A DNA stretch of 64,000 nucleotides from Roseovarius sp. THAF27 (GTDB lineage Bacteria; Pseudomonadota; Alphaproteobacteria; Rhodobacterales; Rhodobacteraceae), in assembly GCF_009363655.1 (NCBI RefSeq), contig NZ_CP045393.1, positions 2,976,001 to 3,040,000 of the forward strand, written 5' to 3'. Both the position numbers and the translations under genes were made by a program. The notes beneath the pieces were generated by a model. That model made no database searches. It was not told the DNA's origin and saw nothing but the letters and a program-made list of their open reading frames with translations. Positions 8,918 to 17,592 of this stretch are shown in pieces; within the stretch, counting starts at the first letter, position 1, and each line of letters opens with the position of its first letter.

Positions 8918-10354
8918 TCACACCGGCAGGGTGTAGGATGTCTTGCTCGACGTGAAGAACTCGCGGGCCGCGCGGCCCTGCTCACGAGAGCCATAGCTCG
9001 ATTTCTTTCGCCCGCCAAACGGCACATGGTAATCCACCCCTGCCGTCGGCAGATTGACCATCACCATGCCAGAATCTGAATGCGCCTTGAAATGTTCGGC
9101 ATGTTTCAGAGACCGGGTGCAGATTCCCGACGAAAGCGCGAGGTCGCTGTCATTCGCGATGGCCAGAGCATGGTCATAATCATCGGCCTTCAGCAGGCTC
9201 ACGACAGGGCCAAAGATCTCTTCGCGGACATGCCGCATTTGGTTGGTAGCCTGACCGATTACCGACGGCGACATAAAGAAACCCTCGGTGTCGCGCTCGA
9301 CACGCTCGCCCCCGCACATGATCTCGGCGCCCTCGTCGCGCGCGATCTGCAGATAGCTCTCGTTGACCTTCAGCTGCCGCGCGTCGACAACTGGCCCCAG
9401 ATCACTGCCATCCGCAAGCGCGTGGCCGGCCCGAAGCGCCTCTGTCCGTTGGACCATCGCGTCGAGCAGCTGGTCGTGGATACCGGGCGTCGCGATGATC
9501 CGCGTGTTGGACGTGCAGCGCTGACCGGTCGAGATGACCGACCCGCCGATCGCACAGCCAACGGCGTTTTCGAGATCGGCATCGTCGAGAACGATCAAGG
9601 GGCTTTTGCCCCCCATCTCCTCTTGGACCTTCCCGCCGCGTGTCGCCACCGTCTCGCGCACCGTCTGCCCAGTCGACACGGAGCCGGTAAAGGATACCGC
9701 GTCAACATCTTCGGAGACACACAGCGTGTTGCCGACGACCCGACCCGGCCCCATCACGAGATTGAAAACACCGTCGGGAATGCCCGACCGCGACAGGATT
9801 TCCGTCAACGCCCATGCCATCGCGGGGGTGAGCTCTGCGGGCTTCAGCACGACCGTATTGCCATAGGCCAACGCCGGCGCAGCCTTCCAGGCTGGAATTG
9901 CCACAGGGAAATTCCACGGCGTGATCAGCCCCACGACACCCACCGGCTCGTAGCGCACGTCAGCCGTGACGCCAGCGCGGATCGAGGGGACAAACTCGCC
10001 GGCAACACGAAGCGCTTCCTGCGCGTAGAACTTGAACACTTGGCCAGCGCGCGTCACCTCGCCGATCCCCTCGGCGAGGATTTTGCCTTCTTCGCGCGAC
10101 AGCAGCCGTCCCAGTTCTTCTTTGCGGGCCAGTAGCTCCGTGCCAACGAAATCCAGCGCGTCAGCCCTTGCCTGCGGCGACGCCGAACGCCACCCGGGCA
10201 GCGCCGCACGGGCCGCCGCGATGGCATCCCCGGCCTGCCCTGCGTCAGCCTGTGCATAGACGTCGATGATGTCCGAAAGGTCCGAAGGGTTGACGTTCTC
10301 TGTCTCTCCGGCGCCTGAAACCCATGCGCCGTTTATGAAGTTCTGTCTTGTCAT
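8918..10354 (-). CDS. NAD(P)-dependent aldehyde dehydrogenase (semialdehyde type)
   Basis: Aldehyde dehydrogenase superfamily, 478 aa. It shows the Rossmann/active-site landmarks PWNFPVAIPAWK, FTGSVSTGQ, EEMGGKSPLIV (general-base Glu) and GQRCTSNTRI (catalytic Cys), and an ending GGRKKSSYGSREQGRAA typical of the alpha-ketoglutaric-semialdehyde/YcbD-like branch. The likely role is to oxidise the omega-semialdehyde made by the adjacent class III aminotransferase to a dicarboxylate. It lies 17 bp after that gene. The exact chain length of the substrate (succinate, glutarate or adipate semialdehyde, or 2-oxoglutarate semialdehyde) cannot be read from sequence. Confidence 0.88.
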   Translation of the reverse strand: MTRQNFINGAWVSGAGETENVNPSDLSDIIDVYAQADAGQAGDAIAAARAALPGWRSASPQARADALDFVGTELLARKEELGRLLSREEGKILAEGIGEVTRAGQVFKFYAQEALRVAGEFVPSIRAGVTADVRYEPVGVVGLITPWNFPVAIPAWKAAPALAYGNTVVLKPAELTPAMAWALTEILSRSGIPDGVFNLVMGPGRVVGNTLCVSEDVDAVSFTGSVSTGQTVRETVATRGGKVQEEMGGKSPLIVLDDADLENAVGCAIGGSVISTGQRCTSNTRIIATPGIHDQLLDAMVQRTEALRAGHALADGSDLGPVVDARQLKVNESYLQIARDEGAEIMCGGERVERDTEGFFMSPSVIGQATNQMRHVREEIFGPVVSLLKADDYDHALAIANDSDLALSSGICTRSLKHAEHFKAHSDSGMVMVNLPTAGVDYHVPFGGRKKSSYGSREQGRAAREFFTSSKTSYTLPV

Positions 10355-10371
10355 ATCTGTTAGGCCTCTGT

Positions 10372-11736
10372 TCAGAGTTCGGCTTCAAGCTGGTTGAGGC
10401 TGCGGCCGAGGGTGCTGACAACTTCGTCCACCTCCTCGCGCGTGATGATCAGCGGCGGGCAGAAGGCCAGCGCGTCGATCATGTTGCGCGAGATGACACC
10501 GTTCTCTGCCATCAGCGCGTTGAGCCGTCCACCCAGTGCGCCCGGTTTGAAGTCGGCCTCGCGGCCCTTTGGCGGCACCACCTCGACCGCAGCGATCAGG
10601 GCCTTGCCCCGCACCTCTCCGACAAGAGGGTGCCCCAGCAGCGCACCGAGTTGCTCCTGCATGTAGGCTCCGGTCTCCGCCGCGTTCTGCACAAGGTTGC
10701 GCTCTTCGATGATCTTGATGTTCTCAAGCGCCACGGCCGCGCCAACCGGATGTCCGCCGCCTGTGTAACCATGGCCGAGCACGCCGATCTTGTTGCTTTC
10801 GTCGGCGACGGGTTCATAGACCCGTTCGTTGATCATGAAGGATGAGAACGGAATGTAGGAGGACGTGATCTGTTTGGACATGGTCATGATGTCCGGTTTG
10901 ATCCCATAAGTTTCGCAGCCGAACATCTTGCCGGTGCGGCCAAAGCCGCAGATCACCTCGTCGGCGATCAGCAGAATGTCGTACTTGGCCAGCACCGCCT
11001 GGATTTTCTCCCAGTAGGTAGCCGGCGGCACGACGACCCCGCCGGCGCCCATGATCGGCTCGGCGATGAAAGCGGCAACGGTGTCGGGCCCCTCTGCCTG
11101 GATCATCGCGTCCAGATCCTCGGCGCAGCGGGTGGCAAACTCTTCCTCGGTCTCGCCCTCCTGACCGTCCTTCCAGTAATGAGGGCAAGTGGTGTGCTTG
11201 ATTCCGTCGAAGGGCAGATCGAAGGACCTGTGATTGTTGGGCAGCCCGGTCAGCGAGGCCGATAGTGCGGTCACCCCGTGATACCCCCTCAGTCGAGAGA
11301 TGATCTTCTTCTTCTCCGGTTTGCCCAACGCGTTCGAGCGATACCAGACCAGCTTGATGATCGTGTCGTTGGCCTCCGAGCCGGAATTGGTGAAGAACGC
11401 CTTCGACATCGGCACCGGCGCCATAGAGATCAGCTTCTCGGCAAGGTCCACCACCGGGCCGTGCGATTTGTGCGAAAAGTTGTGGTAGAATGGCAGTTTG
11501 CGCATCTGCTGATAAGCCGCGTCCGCAAGGCGTTCCTCGTCGAAGCCAACGGCGGCGCTCCACAGTCCGGCCATCGCCTCGATATAGGACTTGCCGTTGT
11601 TGTCGAAGACGCGGACACCCTTGCCCGTCTCCATGATCACGGGGCCATTTTTCTCGTGGGCGCGGGCGTTCGTGTAAGCGTGGAAGTGATAGGCGACGTC
11701 GCGCGCCTCGGCGGAGTTGGGAAGCATTTTATTCAT
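10372..11736 (-). CDS. Class III (omega) aminotransferase
   Basis: PLP-dependent aminotransferase of fold type I, class III, 454 aa, covering a full-length family member. Motifs seen: FFTNSGSEANDTIIKL for cofactor phosphate contacts, YHGVT, IAEPIMGAGGV, the PLP Asp in LLIADEVICGFGRTG, and the Schiff-base Lys in MTMSKQITSSY. Such enzymes move an omega-amino group (for example from 4-aminobutyrate, 5-aminovalerate, 6-aminohexanoate or beta-alanine) to pyruvate or 2-oxoglutarate. Placement right after HyuA/HyuB (15-bp gap) and before an aldehyde dehydrogenase suggests it handles the omega-amino acid released by ring opening. Start ATG with AGGTGA upstream. Confidence 0.9.
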   Translation of the reverse strand: MNKMLPNSAEARDVAYHFHAYTNARAHEKNGPVIMETGKGVRVFDNNGKSYIEAMAGLWSAAVGFDEERLADAAYQQMRKLPFYHNFSHKSHGPVVDLAEKLISMAPVPMSKAFFTNSGSEANDTIIKLVWYRSNALGKPEKKKIISRLRGYHGVTALSASLTGLPNNHRSFDLPFDGIKHTTCPHYWKDGQEGETEEEFATRCAEDLDAMIQAEGPDTVAAFIAEPIMGAGGVVVPPATYWEKIQAVLAKYDILLIADEVICGFGRTGKMFGCETYGIKPDIMTMSKQITSSYIPFSSFMINERVYEPVADESNKIGVLGHGYTGGGHPVGAAVALENIKIIEERNLVQNAAETGAYMQEQLGALLGHPLVGEVRGKALIAAVEVVPPKGREADFKPGALGGRLNALMAENGVISRNMIDALAFCPPLIITREEVDEVVSTLGRSLNQLEAEL

Positions 11737-11751
11737 GATATCACCTAATGA

Positions 11752-13530
11752 TCAGGCAGTTTTGCGCAGGGTTGCGGTGGTTTCGGAATCAACATCGTAC
11801 CGCCCGGAGGCGTCCGGGCCGGAGAGCGCGACCTTGTAGACGTCGCGGGCCGTGTCGGCGCAGATGAAGCCGAGGTTGACAGACTTGGCGACACGGGCCG
11901 GCTCGCGATCCAACGGATCGCCGTAACCTCCTCCGCCGCAGGAGTTGAAGATCATCTTCTCTCCGTCGCCGCAGAGTTCCTGGTTGAAGGCGGGTAGATC
12001 TACAACCTCGCCCGCCCGGGTTTTCTTGCGCGACTTCGTCGGGTTTGCGTCGAGTCCACCCAGCACGCCGCGCGGTGCGAAGGTCGAGGCATCGGCCGCG
12101 TACATAACGGTCATGTCGTGATCGAGAGGGTAATAGGCCCCCCGCACGCCCGGCGCGCCCTCGAACTCGCCATAGCCTTGGCTATCGGCCTCGACTTCGC
12201 GGGATTCGATAATGAAGGGGTACATGGATTCATCCACCTCGACGCTATCAAGCGTGATCAAACCGCCATTCGCCGGCCCGCAATATGTCAGCCAACCGTC
12301 ATGGCCATGGTTTGCCCCGCCCCCGGCATAGCCGACAAAGATCTGGTTGACGTAGGTCTGTCCGTCCTTGAACGGGTCCTGTCCCGAGATGACCGCCATG
12401 CCCACAGGCAGGTGCGGCCCACCCTCGGCCTGGCCGAATGGTTTGCCCATCTTTGAAAAGATCGCGTTGCCCGCTGTGGTGAGCCTGTCGTTCACGTTGG
12501 TCGTCGCTACGGACGTGCCTGCCGGGTAGACCGGCTTGCCGATGGCCGACCCCTCGCGCATCAGCACGTTTATCCGCCGCGCAGAGCCATAGCAATGCGG
12601 AAGGCTGGCATCGAGGTTGTTGAATACCCCGATCCGGCAGGCGCCAAGGCAGGTGTTTTCTGTCAGGTTCAGCCCGCCGGGAACGCAGTCGATATTGTCG
12701 CGCACATCGACGGTGATCTCGCCGGCCTCCGGGTCGACCTCGATCTTGAGGTTGATTGGAATGCCCTCATCGGCCACGCCCGGCACCGGGTCATGCGAGA
12801 TCTGGTAATCATAGGTGCCTTTGGGAAGCTTCGATATCTCGGCCTTGGCACGACGGTCGGCATAGTCGAACCAGTCTTCCACGAAGTCCTTGATCGAGTC
12901 CTTCCCGTATTTCTCGCAGAGCTCGACGATGCGCTTCTCTGCGGTCAGCACGGCCCCCTTCTGCGCCCGCACGTCACCGAGCCACAGGTCGGGCACCCGG
13001 TTGCGCAGCGCGCCCATCCTCAGGATGTCCTTTTTTTCCTCGTAGTTCTCCGCCACCCGCACACAGGGCCAGTGCATGCCCTCCTCGAAGATCGATTTGG
13101 CATATGGCAGGTACGTCGATGGCTCCGGCGCACCGGTATCGGCATGGTGCGACAGCGCCACCGCCCAGAACAGCGGCTCGCCGTCGAAGTAGACCGGCAG
13201 CGCCATGATCAGGTCGGCGTGGTGGGTGCCGCCAGTGAAAGGCGAATTGTTCAGGAAGATGTCGCCCTGTTTCACGTCATCGAAGAATTCGGTGATCGGG
13301 CGCGTGGCCACATCCATCGAAGTGACGTGGATCGGCAGCGCATCCTCTGTCGTCACCAGGCGGTGATCATAGGTCAGAAGCGCGCAGCTCAGGTCCTTGG
13401 CGTTCTTGATGACGGCCGATCGGCTCGCCTTGGTTACGACGAGCGTCATCTCGCGGACGATGGATTCGAACCGGCTTTTCAGCACGGAAACGAGAAACGG
13501 GTCGAGTCGGGTCTGCTGGGTCGTGCTCAT
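11752..13530 (-). CDS. HyuB-type hydantoinase/oxoprolinase subunit B
   Basis: Subunit B of the ATP-dependent cyclic-amide hydrolases (N-methylhydantoinase, oxoprolinase, caprolactamase families), 592 aa. Recognisable blocks include IKNAKDLSCALLTYD, the metal-site region ITEFFDDVKQGDIFLNNSPFTGGTHH (read in pieces), VALSHHADTGAPEP, and the Gly-rich FNSCGGGGYGDPLDR near the C-terminus. It pairs with HyuA, whose stop is only 3 bp upstream, so the two should be made as a complex. GGAGC lies 7 bases before the ATG. Family members open five- to seven-membered lactam or hydantoin rings at the cost of ATP. Confidence 0.92.
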   Translation of the reverse strand: MSTTQQTRLDPFLVSVLKSRFESIVREMTLVVTKASRSAVIKNAKDLSCALLTYDHRLVTTEDALPIHVTSMDVATRPITEFFDDVKQGDIFLNNSPFTGGTHHADLIMALPVYFDGEPLFWAVALSHHADTGAPEPSTYLPYAKSIFEEGMHWPCVRVAENYEEKKDILRMGALRNRVPDLWLGDVRAQKGAVLTAEKRIVELCEKYGKDSIKDFVEDWFDYADRRAKAEISKLPKGTYDYQISHDPVPGVADEGIPINLKIEVDPEAGEITVDVRDNIDCVPGGLNLTENTCLGACRIGVFNNLDASLPHCYGSARRINVLMREGSAIGKPVYPAGTSVATTNVNDRLTTAGNAIFSKMGKPFGQAEGGPHLPVGMAVISGQDPFKDGQTYVNQIFVGYAGGGANHGHDGWLTYCGPANGGLITLDSVEVDESMYPFIIESREVEADSQGYGEFEGAPGVRGAYYPLDHDMTVMYAADASTFAPRGVLGGLDANPTKSRKKTRAGEVVDLPAFNQELCGDGEKMIFNSCGGGGYGDPLDREPARVAKSVNLGFICADTARDVYKVALSGPDASGRYDVDSETTATLRKTA

Positions 13531-13533
13531 GGC

Positions 13534-15606
13534 TCAGCTCCGATTGATAGTGACGAGAAGGTTGCCGAGATCATCGACGTTGAAGTCGTGACCGGGACGG
13601 AAGATCGCCGTGTAGGTCTCTGCCTCGACGACGGAGGGGCCGGACACCTCGGCGCCGGCGCCGAGGTCGTTCAGGTTGTAGACCGGCAAGTCGCGGAAGC
13701 CGCCATCGACGCCCTCCTGAATCCAGACCGACCGATGCGCCTTGGGCGCGGGCGCCCCGTTCTGCGGGGCGATCTGGCCGGCCCGCCACGTATCGATTGT
13801 GTCACGCTTGCCGATGGCCCGGACGTTCCAGCGGGTGAACTCTACCGTGTCGTCCTCGTTGCGGATCGAGTAGATGCGTTCGTGCATCTCGTGGAACCGT
13901 TTCGACAGATCTTCGATATCTGCCTCGCTCAGCTTGCCATTCTCAAGGGTGAACGGCACCTCGATCTCCCACGATTGGTATTCGTAGCGTCCCTGAAAGC
14001 TAAGTTCGAACGCATGCTGATCCTCCGGTACACGGGCGGTCTCGAGAAACGCCTTCGCCTCCTTGCGCAGGTCGTCGATCAGCCGGTTCACGTCATCCAG
14101 CCGGAAGCGCCGCGCGTCGGTATGCAGCGCGCCGGAGAAATCGTTGCGCAGGTCGGAAATCAGTCCGCCAAAGGCAGAAAGGCCAGCCATGAAGCGCGGG
14201 ATCATGTAGCTCGAAAGTCCCATCACGTCGGCCATCTCGGCGATATGCAAAGCGGTGCCGCCACCCCCAGCGACGAAATAGCTGTCGCGGGGGTTCAGCC
14301 CCTCGCGGATGGTAATGTCTTCGATTGCGCCGACCATGTTGTGGTTGGCAGTTGTGTAGATGGCATAGGCCGCCTTTTCCACGCTCACGCCCAGCTCGTC
14401 CGCCAGCGGCTTCACAGCCTGCTCGGCCAAGTCGCGGCGCAATGGGAAGGCGCCGCCAAGGAAGTAGTCCGGATCTATGAGACCGAGCAGCAGGTTGGCA
14501 TCTGTCACGGTGGGCTTGTCTCCGCCCTTGTCGAAACAGGCCGGCCCCGGACGCGCCCCGGCCGAATGCGGACCAACCTGCAACATGCCACCCACATCGA
14601 CCTGAGCGATGGAACCGCCCCCTGCCCCGACCGAGCGCACATCGACCTTCGGAATTCCAAGCGCGTCGTCGTGGATCATCGAATCCGGCGTGATGATCAG
14701 TTTGTGGTCGCGCAGCGCCGAGACGTCAAAGGTGGTCCCGCCCATATCGCCGACGATAACGTCTTTCTCGTCGGTGAGCGCCAGCGCGGCCATCGGGGCG
14801 AGCGTTGGGCCCGACATAACCGAATAGATCGGTTGTTCTATCATGGTCTCGGTGGGCATCATCCCGCCCACGCAGTTGGCCAGCAGAAGCTCGCCGCTGA
14901 AATCCGCCTCGTCCAGTTTTTTGACCAGCTTGGAGATGTAAGAGGATATGACCGGGCTAATCGACGCGTCGATCGCCGTTGCGATGATGCGTTTGTACTC
15001 GCGCGGCAGCGGGTTGGTCTTGTGGCTCAGCGATACGGCGAGGTCCGGCTTCATCTCGCGGATGATCTCTGAAACGCGCAGTTCATGCGCCGGGTTCACG
15101 ACCGACCAGAGCAACCCCACGGCAATAGCCTCGACACCGCGATCGATCAGGGCCTGCACGGCCTCGCGTACCTGCGCCTCGTCCAGGGCCACATGTTCGT
15201 GGCCGCGCGCATCAATCCGGCCCCTGACCGTTTTCGTGAACGACGCGGGGATGTAAGGCTCTGGATAGTCAATTTTCCACTCGAAGGCGCCTTTCCGCGG
15301 GCCTTCGCGCAGTGTCAGGATATCCTTGTGTCCTTCGTTCAGGATCACGCCCGTGCGGGCCACCTTGCGCTCGACAAGCGCATTTGTGGATACGGTCGAC
15401 CCATGCACAATCTGGTCGATCTGGGCGATGAACTCCGCAGGTTCCAGCCCATAACCTTCCGCCGCGACGTGCAGCACGTTGACGAAACCGTTTTCGAATT
15501 CGCCCGGCGTGGTGGGTGATTTGAAGATACGCACCTCGCCATCGGGTGCGACGACCAGGCAGTCCGTGAAAGTCCCACCGATGTCGATGCAAACTTGGTA
15601 GCTCAT
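13534..15606 (-). CDS. HyuA-type hydantoinase/oxoprolinase subunit A
   Basis: ATP-binding subunit A of the same hydrolase, about 690 aa. It opens with the acetate-kinase/actin-fold phosphate loop CIDIGGTFTDCLV, then VHGSTVSTNALVER, GDMGGTTFDVS and RSVGAGGGSIAQVD, all hallmarks of HyuA/oxoprolinase A. The ATG at 15606 is chosen because the protein homology starts at MSYQVCIDIGG and AAGGA precedes it; the longer frame would run into the permease gene upstream. Together with HyuB it should phosphorylate and hydrolyse a cyclic amide in the cytoplasm. The upstream ABC genes would supply that substrate. Confidence 0.92.
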   Translation of the reverse strand: MSYQVCIDIGGTFTDCLVVAPDGEVRIFKSPTTPGEFENGFVNVLHVAAEGYGLEPAEFIAQIDQIVHGSTVSTNALVERKVARTGVILNEGHKDILTLREGPRKGAFEWKIDYPEPYIPASFTKTVRGRIDARGHEHVALDEAQVREAVQALIDRGVEAIAVGLLWSVVNPAHELRVSEIIREMKPDLAVSLSHKTNPLPREYKRIIATAIDASISPVISSYISKLVKKLDEADFSGELLLANCVGGMMPTETMIEQPIYSVMSGPTLAPMAALALTDEKDVIVGDMGGTTFDVSALRDHKLIITPDSMIHDDALGIPKVDVRSVGAGGGSIAQVDVGGMLQVGPHSAGARPGPACFDKGGDKPTVTDANLLLGLIDPDYFLGGAFPLRRDLAEQAVKPLADELGVSVEKAAYAIYTTANHNMVGAIEDITIREGLNPRDSYFVAGGGGTALHIAEMADVMGLSSYMIPRFMAGLSAFGGLISDLRNDFSGALHTDARRFRLDDVNRLIDDLRKEAKAFLETARVPEDQHAFELSFQGRYEYQSWEIEVPFTLENGKLSEADIEDLSKRFHEMHERIYSIRNEDDTVEFTRWNVRAIGKRDTIDTWRAGQIAPQNGAPAPKAHRSVWIQEGVDGGFRDLPVYNLNDLGAGAEVSGPSVVEAETYTAIFRPGHDFNVDDLGNLLVTINRS

Positions 15607-15629
15607 GAAGCGATCATTCCTTGTTAGGG

Positions 15630-16604
15630 TCATGAAGTGCGCCGGTGGCGCAAACGGTCGAGAACGAGAACAGCGACGATCAGGACGCCCAGCGTCACCT
15701 CCTGCAGGTAGCCGTCCACGCGTGTGAGGTTCATCCCGTTCGACAGGATTGTGACGAAGAAACCGCCCAGAACCGGTGCGGCCATACTGCCCTCGCCACC
15801 GCGAAGGCTCATACCCCCGATCACCGCGGCGGCAATGGTCTGAAGGGTCAGCGCACCACCAAGATTGGGCTCACCCGATCCTGTACGGGCAGTCATCAGG
15901 ATGGCGCCCAACGCGATCAAGAAAGAGCACAGCGCATAGCTCCACAACAGGATCCGGCGCGACGAGATTCCGGCGACATAGGCCGCCTCGGGGTTCGAGC
16001 CGACAAGGAACATCGACCGCCCGAACCGGGTGCGGCGCAGCATGAGATGTAGCAGAAAGACCACAACCGCGGTGACGATGACCGGCACCGGCACGCCCAA
16101 CGGTGCCGCCGTTGAAAGCATGTCGCTGAACCCATCGGGCAGGTCAGTCACCGGGAAGCCGCCGGTGATGGTCGACGAGATGGCAAGGAGGATATTCATC
16201 GTCGCAAGCGTCACGATGAACGGGTTAATTTTGAGCCAGGCAACGCAGAACCCGTTGAACAGCCCTACGATCAGACCCGTCACAACCCCCGCCGCGATCC
16301 CCGCCGGGATCGGCAATGCGCCTGTCATCGTCATACCCATCGCCGCGGTCAGGCTGACCAGGGAAACGGTACCGCCGAGCGACAGGTCGAAGCCGCGCAC
16401 GAGGATCACCACCGCTTGCGCGCAGGCCAGAAGCACGAGGTAGCTCGATTGAGTTAGAACGTTGGACACGTTGGCAAGCGACAGGAACTGCGGCTCGGCG
16501 ACGGCGAAGATGACGATCATCATCAGGATGGCCGCGACCATAGCCAATTCGAACATCTGGCTCCGGATCCGATCGGACCGGATGAAGGAGGAAACATCAG
16601 TCAT
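15630..16604 (-). CDS. ABC transporter permease (RbsC/CUT2 type), second permease
   Basis: Inner-membrane permease of the branched/ribose-type ABC family, about 324 aa, with 8-10 hydrophobic segments and the family loop LVRGFDLSLGGTVSL and AAVIGGMSLRGGEGS. ATG at 16604 overlaps the end of the upstream permease gene by 8 bases, so translation is probably coupled. The two permeases in the operon should form a heterodimer. RbsC-type systems usually carry sugars, but several carry other polar compounds; here the neighbours point to a cyclic amide or amino-acid derivative. Confidence 0.9.
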   Translation of the reverse strand: MTDVSSFIRSDRIRSQMFELAMVAAILMMIVIFAVAEPQFLSLANVSNVLTQSSYLVLLACAQAVVILVRGFDLSLGGTVSLVSLTAAMGMTMTGALPIPAGIAAGVVTGLIVGLFNGFCVAWLKINPFIVTLATMNILLAISSTITGGFPVTDLPDGFSDMLSTAAPLGVPVPVIVTAVVVFLLHLMLRRTRFGRSMFLVGSNPEAAYVAGISSRRILLWSYALCSFLIALGAILMTARTGSGEPNLGGALTLQTIAAAVIGGMSLRGGEGSMAAPVLGGFFVTILSNGMNLTRVDGYLQEVTLGVLIVAVLVLDRLRHRRTS

Positions 16605-17592
16605 TGCGGTCGAACTTTCTCTCGATGGCGACAAAGCCGATCAGGAAGAAACCCAGAACCAGCGTCTGGAACTTGCTGTCGATCTGGGCGAGGTTTAGCG
16701 CGTTGGACATGAGCGCAAGAAACAGGGCGGCCATGACGACCCGGGGAACCGAGCCGATACCACCCCTCAGCGAGACCCCGCCAATAACCGCCGCCGCGAT
16801 CGACTGGATCGCCGCGTCGCCGCCGATACCGGACTGCCCCGAGCCCAGCCGCGCGGTCAGGATAAGCCCCGCTGCGGCAGCCAGCAAGCCTGAGAGACCG
16901 TAAACCACGACCAGTACCCGCGTCGGGTTGATGCCGCTTTCGCGCGCCGCCGAAGGGTTCGAGCCCACGGCATAGATATGCCGGCCAAACTTCGTTTGCG
17001 TGCAGAGCCACAACAGCAACCCCATCACCACCACGCCGAACCAGAAGATCACCGGCACGCCGAACAGCCGCCCGCGCCCGATCTCCGAGACCAGTTCACT
17101 GGGCGTGCCATAGATCGGCGCCCCTTTCGTGTACCAGAAAGTCAGGCCCGATATGACGGTCATCGTGCCCAGCGTGATGATGAAGGGCGACGCCTTCAAC
17201 TTGGCCGCCAGGATCCCGTTCACCGCACCCGCGAAGCAGCCGACCAGCAGCGCCCCCCCAAAGCCAAGCGAGATGATCAGCATAGGCTGTGAATAGAACG
17301 GTTCGGTAAGGGCAAGCATCGAGACCGCAGCCACGACAGAACCCGCCGCCATGATCGCGCCGATCGAAAGATCGAACCCACCCACGATCATCACCAGCGC
17401 CTGCGCCAGCGCCAGCAGAGACGTCAGAGTGAAATTGCGGAGGATGTTGAAGATGTTCAGACGGCTGTAGAAGCGCGGCTCGACCAGCGCCATCACCGCC
17501 AAGATTCCGACGATGATGACCGGCAAAATCCATGTCGCGAGCGTCTGCGCGGTGAACCTCGGCTTCCTGGTGGTATCGGTATGGACAGTCAT
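16597..17592 (-). CDS. ABC transporter permease (RbsC/CUT2 type), first permease
   Basis: Second member of the permease pair, 331 aa, all-hydrophobic with IVGGFDLSIGAIMAAGS and AAAVIGGVSLRGGIGS, the same conserved loops as the downstream permease. Its ATG overlaps the stop of the ATPase gene by 4 bases (ATGA). Gene order ATPase-permease-permease with overlaps indicates one transcript. It is of ordinary length and intact. Confidence 0.9.
   Translation of the reverse strand: MTVHTDTTRKPRFTAQTLATWILPVIIVGILAVMALVEPRFYSRLNIFNILRNFTLTSLLALAQALVMIVGGFDLSIGAIMAAGSVVAAVSMLALTEPFYSQPMLIISLGFGGALLVGCFAGAVNGILAAKLKASPFIITLGTMTVISGLTFWYTKGAPIYGTPSELVSEIGRGRLFGVPVIFWFGVVVMGLLLWLCTQTKFGRHIYAVGSNPSAARESGINPTRVLVVVYGLSGLLAAAAGLILTARLGSGQSGIGGDAAIQSIAAAVIGGVSLRGGIGSVPRVVMAALFLALMSNALNLAQIDSKFQTLVLGFFLIGFVAIERKFDRND

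Noticed and set aside
12595..15072. 825-aa plus-strand open frame opposite HyuA/HyuB
   Set aside because: It lies antisense to two clearly conserved genes, has Arg/His/Asp-rich arbitrary composition and no family motif; it is a GC-rich shadow frame.
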